Assembly: GCA_028717765.1 (NCBI GenBank) | Contig: JAQUNE010000016.1 | Location: 1 to 15,377, forward strand | Source: Candidatus Omnitrophota bacterium | GTDB lineage: Bacteria; Omnitrophota; Koll11; Gygaellales; Profunditerraquicolaceae | Length of the DNA: 15,377 nt | Direction of reading: 5' to 3' | Shown: positions 12,864-15,377 of the stretch, one piece after another | How the letters are laid out: the number at the start of each line of letters is the position of its first letter | Position numbering within the stretch: position 1 is the stretch's first letter | The notes under the pieces: model-generated | Told to the model about the DNA's origin: nothing | What the model saw: only the letters and a program-made list of their open reading frames with translations | Database searches by the model: none | Position numbers and translations under genes: made by a program

Positions 12864-15377
12864 TTATTTATTTAATGCCTTAAGACCCTCAAACCAAGCC
12901 AAACTGACAGTTCCGCTCACAAAAGTAATAAGAAGATCATCAAAAGAAAGAATTGAAAAATGAAAAAGATTTCGCAGCATTGGAACATAAATCACTAAAA
13001 TGAGCGCAACTATGGCACCACAAACTACCCACCACAACGCCTGATTCCTGGATTTAATAATACCGACTAAATTCTTGGACCAGGAAAGATTGGTCATGAT
13101 CAACATTACATTTGCAAAAATTAAGGTGGCAAAAGCCAGAGTGCGCGCCTCAAGCTCGCCTTTCTTAAGATATAGGGCAAACCAGAATACAGCAAAAACA
13201 ACTGCTAATATACTGACCCCTTGTAACAAGCTAAAAATAAAAGTTTTTTTATTAAATAATGCCTCGTGAAGGTTGCGTGGAGGACGCTTCATGATATTCT
13301 TCTCATCCGGACAGGCTTCAAAGACAGTAGAGCATGCCGGATCAATGATTAATTCCAAAAAAGCAATATGTGCCGGTAAAAGCACGATCGGCAGCTGAAA
13401 TAAAACCGGAAGAAACGACATTCCGGCAATCGGAACGTGGATGGCAAAAATATAGGCGATTGCCTTCTTGAGATTATCAAAAATCCTCCTCCCGAGTTTA
13501 ACCGCATGTACAATTGAAGAAAAATCATCGTTCAGTAATACCAAGGCTGATGCCTCACGTGCAACATCAGTCCCCCTCTCGCCCATAGCAATACCAATAT
13601 TGGCTGATTTTAAAGCTGGAGCATCATTTACTCCGTCTCCGGTCATCGCGACAATTGCCCCGTTTGCTTTTAAGGCATTTACAATCAGAAGTTTTTGCTC
13701 AGGTACCACTCTGGCAAACAAATTAATTGTTTTGATCCTTTCCCTTAACTGCAGATGGTCCATTGCCTCTAATTCCTGGCCGGTGATATATTGCTCGGGA
13801 TTTTTTAAACCGATTTGCTTAGCAACATAAATCGCAGTTCCCGGATAATCTCCAGTAATCATAATTACCCTCATCCCCGCCTCATGTGCCTCACTTACAG
13901 AAGCAGGAACAGTTGCGCGTACCGGGTCAATAAATCCAAGCAAACCCACAAATTCAAAAGAAAAATCATGCTGTACTTCCGGAAGGCCTGTTTTTTTAAA
14001 GGAAGCTCTGGCAACCCCCAAAACCCGTAATCCTCGGTTAGCCATCTCTTCAATGCAACCCTTCATTTCATTTTGCTCAGGCTGGCCAAAATGACAAAGA
14101 TCAGCTATGGCCTCAGGAGAACCTTTGGCTGCAATAATGTAATTACGCTTATCCGGGGATTCCCAGACATGCGAAAGCGCAAGTAAAGCTTTTGATAATG
14201 GATACTCTTTAACAATTTTCCAGTTATTATGAATGTGCTCAGAGCCTGAAAGATAAAACTCGCCCAGGCGTTTTACTTCTTTCTCAATAGGGTCAAAGGG
14301 GTCTTTTTGACTGGCTAAAATACCGTATTCAACCAGGTCATGCACATTTTCAGGGAGTAAATTTGCTTTTTTTGTATCAACTTCGTAAATTGTCCCCTTA
14401 ACGCAAAGGGTGGTTAAATGCATAGCATTAAGCGTAAGTGTGCCGGTTTTATCCGTGCATAATACAGTTGCAGCCCCCAGAGTCTCTATCGCAGGAGCGC
14501 GCCTGGTCAAAACCTGGCTTTTAGATATTCTCCAAGCACCCAAAGTTAAAAATATAATTAATACCACGGGAAATTCTTCAGGCAACATTGCCATGCTTAA
14601 GGTTAAACCTGAAAGAATACCATTAAGCCAATTTCCTCTGGTAAAACCGTAAATTAAAATTACTAATAAGCAGAGAATTGCCCCGGCAATGGAAAAGTTA
14701 CGTACGATTTTTCCTGTTTCCTTTTTAAGTAGCGTGTCTTCTTCATGAATAGCTTGCAGGGCTTTACCGATTTTTCCCATTTCAGTGTGCGTGCCGATGG
14801 AGATTACTTTTGCGACACCGCGGCCGTAAACCACAAGAGTGCCTGAATAAACAAAAGGTAGGTCTTCACCTCCGGGGCGACAAACTGCTTCCTTACCATC
14901 CCAATCGGATTTACGCACTGGCACAGACTCTCCAGTTAACAAGGATTCATCGATCGATAAATTAGAACAGGATAAAACCACCGCATCTGCCGGCACTCGG
15001 TCACCTTCTTTAATCACGATAATGTCGTCTTTGACAACTTCCCTCCCGGAAATCCTCTTTTGTTCACCGTCACGGATCACCAAAGCGCGGGGGCTAGAAA
15101 GATCGCGTAAGGCCTCCAGAGTCCTTTCTGTCTTACGCTCCTGATAAAAAGTAATCCCGACAACCACCAAGACAAAAGAAAGCAGCATTAATGCGTCCTT
15201 CTGCTCGCCAAGAAAAAAGTAGATCGTACCGCTGGCGATTAACAAAAGCAGCATCGGCTCTTTAACCACACTAAAGAATATGAAGAAAACATTGCGCTTC
15301 TTCTGGGAGGGGATTTCGTTATAGCCATACTTACGCACTCTTTCAAGAACCTCTTCTTGAGAAAGCCCTCTTATATT
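12864..15377 (-). CDS. P-type cation-transporting ATPase (P2-like), 5' end beyond the window
   Basis: The frame is open from base 15377 to the stop at 12866-12864, 837 residues visible. The first residues read GLSQEEVLERVRKYGYNEIP, the ordinary cation-ATPase N-domain, so the real start lies outside and the GTG at 15338 is only an internal codon. Counting from the first visible residue: TGES (actuator loop, 148-151), PEEFP in M4 (266-270), DKTGTLT with phosphorylated Asp309, KGSPE (nucleotide binding, about 418) and GDGVNDAP (580-587), then M5-M10. No N-terminal CxxC metal-binding domain is visible and there is no CPC motif, which argues against the heavy-metal P1B class. The Ca2+-ATPase PEGLP of M4 is PEEFP here, and M6 reads ELIIDPACS where SERCA has NLVTDGLP, so the ion cannot be read off by homology. 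Its stop is 138 bp before the MarR start, with no evident terminator. Confidence 0.93.
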   Translation of the reverse strand, partial: NIRGLSQEEVLERVRKYGYNEIPSQKKRNVFFIFFSVVKEPMLLLLIASGTIYFFLGEQKDALMLLSFVLVVVGITFYQERKTERTLEALRDLSSPRALVIRDGEQKRISGREVVKDDIIVIKEGDRVPADAVVLSCSNLSIDESLLTGESVPVRKSDWDGKEAVCRPGGEDLPFVYSGTLVVYGRGVAKVISIGTHTEMGKIGKALQAIHEEDTLLKKETGKIVRNFSIAGAILCLLVILIYGFTRGNWLNGILSGLTLSMAMLPEEFPVVLIIFLTLGAWRISKSQVLTRRAPAIETLGAATVLCTDKTGTLTLNAMHLTTLCVKGTIYEVDTKKANLLPENVHDLVEYGILASQKDPFDPIEKEVKRLGEFYLSGSEHIHNNWKIVKEYPLSKALLALSHVWESPDKRNYIIAAKGSPEAIADLCHFGQPEQNEMKGCIEEMANRGLRVLGVARASFKKTGLPEVQHDFSFEFVGLLGFIDPVRATVPASVSEAHEAGMRVIMITGDYPGTAIYVAKQIGLKNPEQYITGQELEAMDHLQLRERIKTINLFARVVPEQKLLIVNALKANGAIVAMTGDGVNDAPALKSANIGIAMGERGTDVAREASALVLLNDDFSSIVHAVKLGRRIFDNLKKAIAYIFAIHVPIAGMSFLPVLFQLPIVLLPAHIAFLELIIDPACSTVFEACPDEKNIMKRPPRNLHEALFNKKTFIFSLLQGVSILAVVFAVFWFALYLKKGELEARTLAFATLIFANVMLIMTNLSWSKNLVGIIKSRNQALWWVVCGAIVALILVIYVPMLRNLFHFSILSFDDLLITFVSGTVSLAWFEGLKALNK

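Noticed and set aside
15336..15338. GTG as the start of the P-type ATPase
   Set aside because: The frame stays open upstream and encodes the conserved GLSQEEVLERVRKYG N-domain sequence, so the gene begins outside the window.

Overview
Every gene found in this window lies on the minus strand; no plus-strand gene is credible. The genes are bacterial with Shine-Dalgarno sites, and two TolC-type outer-membrane channels, an RND pump and a HlyD/EmrA adaptor point to a Gram-negative (diderm) bacterium. The moderately low-GC sequence and a bacterial RRM protein would fit an uncultured lineage such as Omnitrophota, but that placement is only a guess.

Layout, in minus-strand transcription order (high to low coordinates): a P-type cation ATPase whose 5' end runs off the window (12864-15377); a MarR regulator, TolC channel and RND pump operon (7858-12726) with its own promoter; a TetR regulator, TolC channel, EmrA-like adaptor and EmrB-like MFS pump operon (3407-7791), whose promoter carries two near-identical 16-bp operator-like sites; two small genes for membrane/exported proteins of unknown function (2643-3342), ended by a strong terminator; a fluoride riboswitch (2382-2512) with its own promoter, controlling a CPA-type cation:proton antiporter (1154-2362); a YkgJ-like cysteine-cluster protein (709-1059); and an RRM RNA-binding protein with a Trp/Lys/Pro decapeptide repeat tail that runs off the left edge (1-659).

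The common theme is export and ion homeostasis: two separately regulated drug-efflux operons sit between two ion transporters. The most striking element is the fluoride-riboswitch leader of the antiporter. The 15-nt 3' end of the aptamer is duplicated 36 nt downstream, giving two tandem intrinsic terminators. The middle strand can pair with either copy, so a single aptamer could control both terminators. The RND operon has no periplasmic adaptor gene, and two genes have consensus promoters placed so close to their start codons that leaderless mRNAs are predicted.
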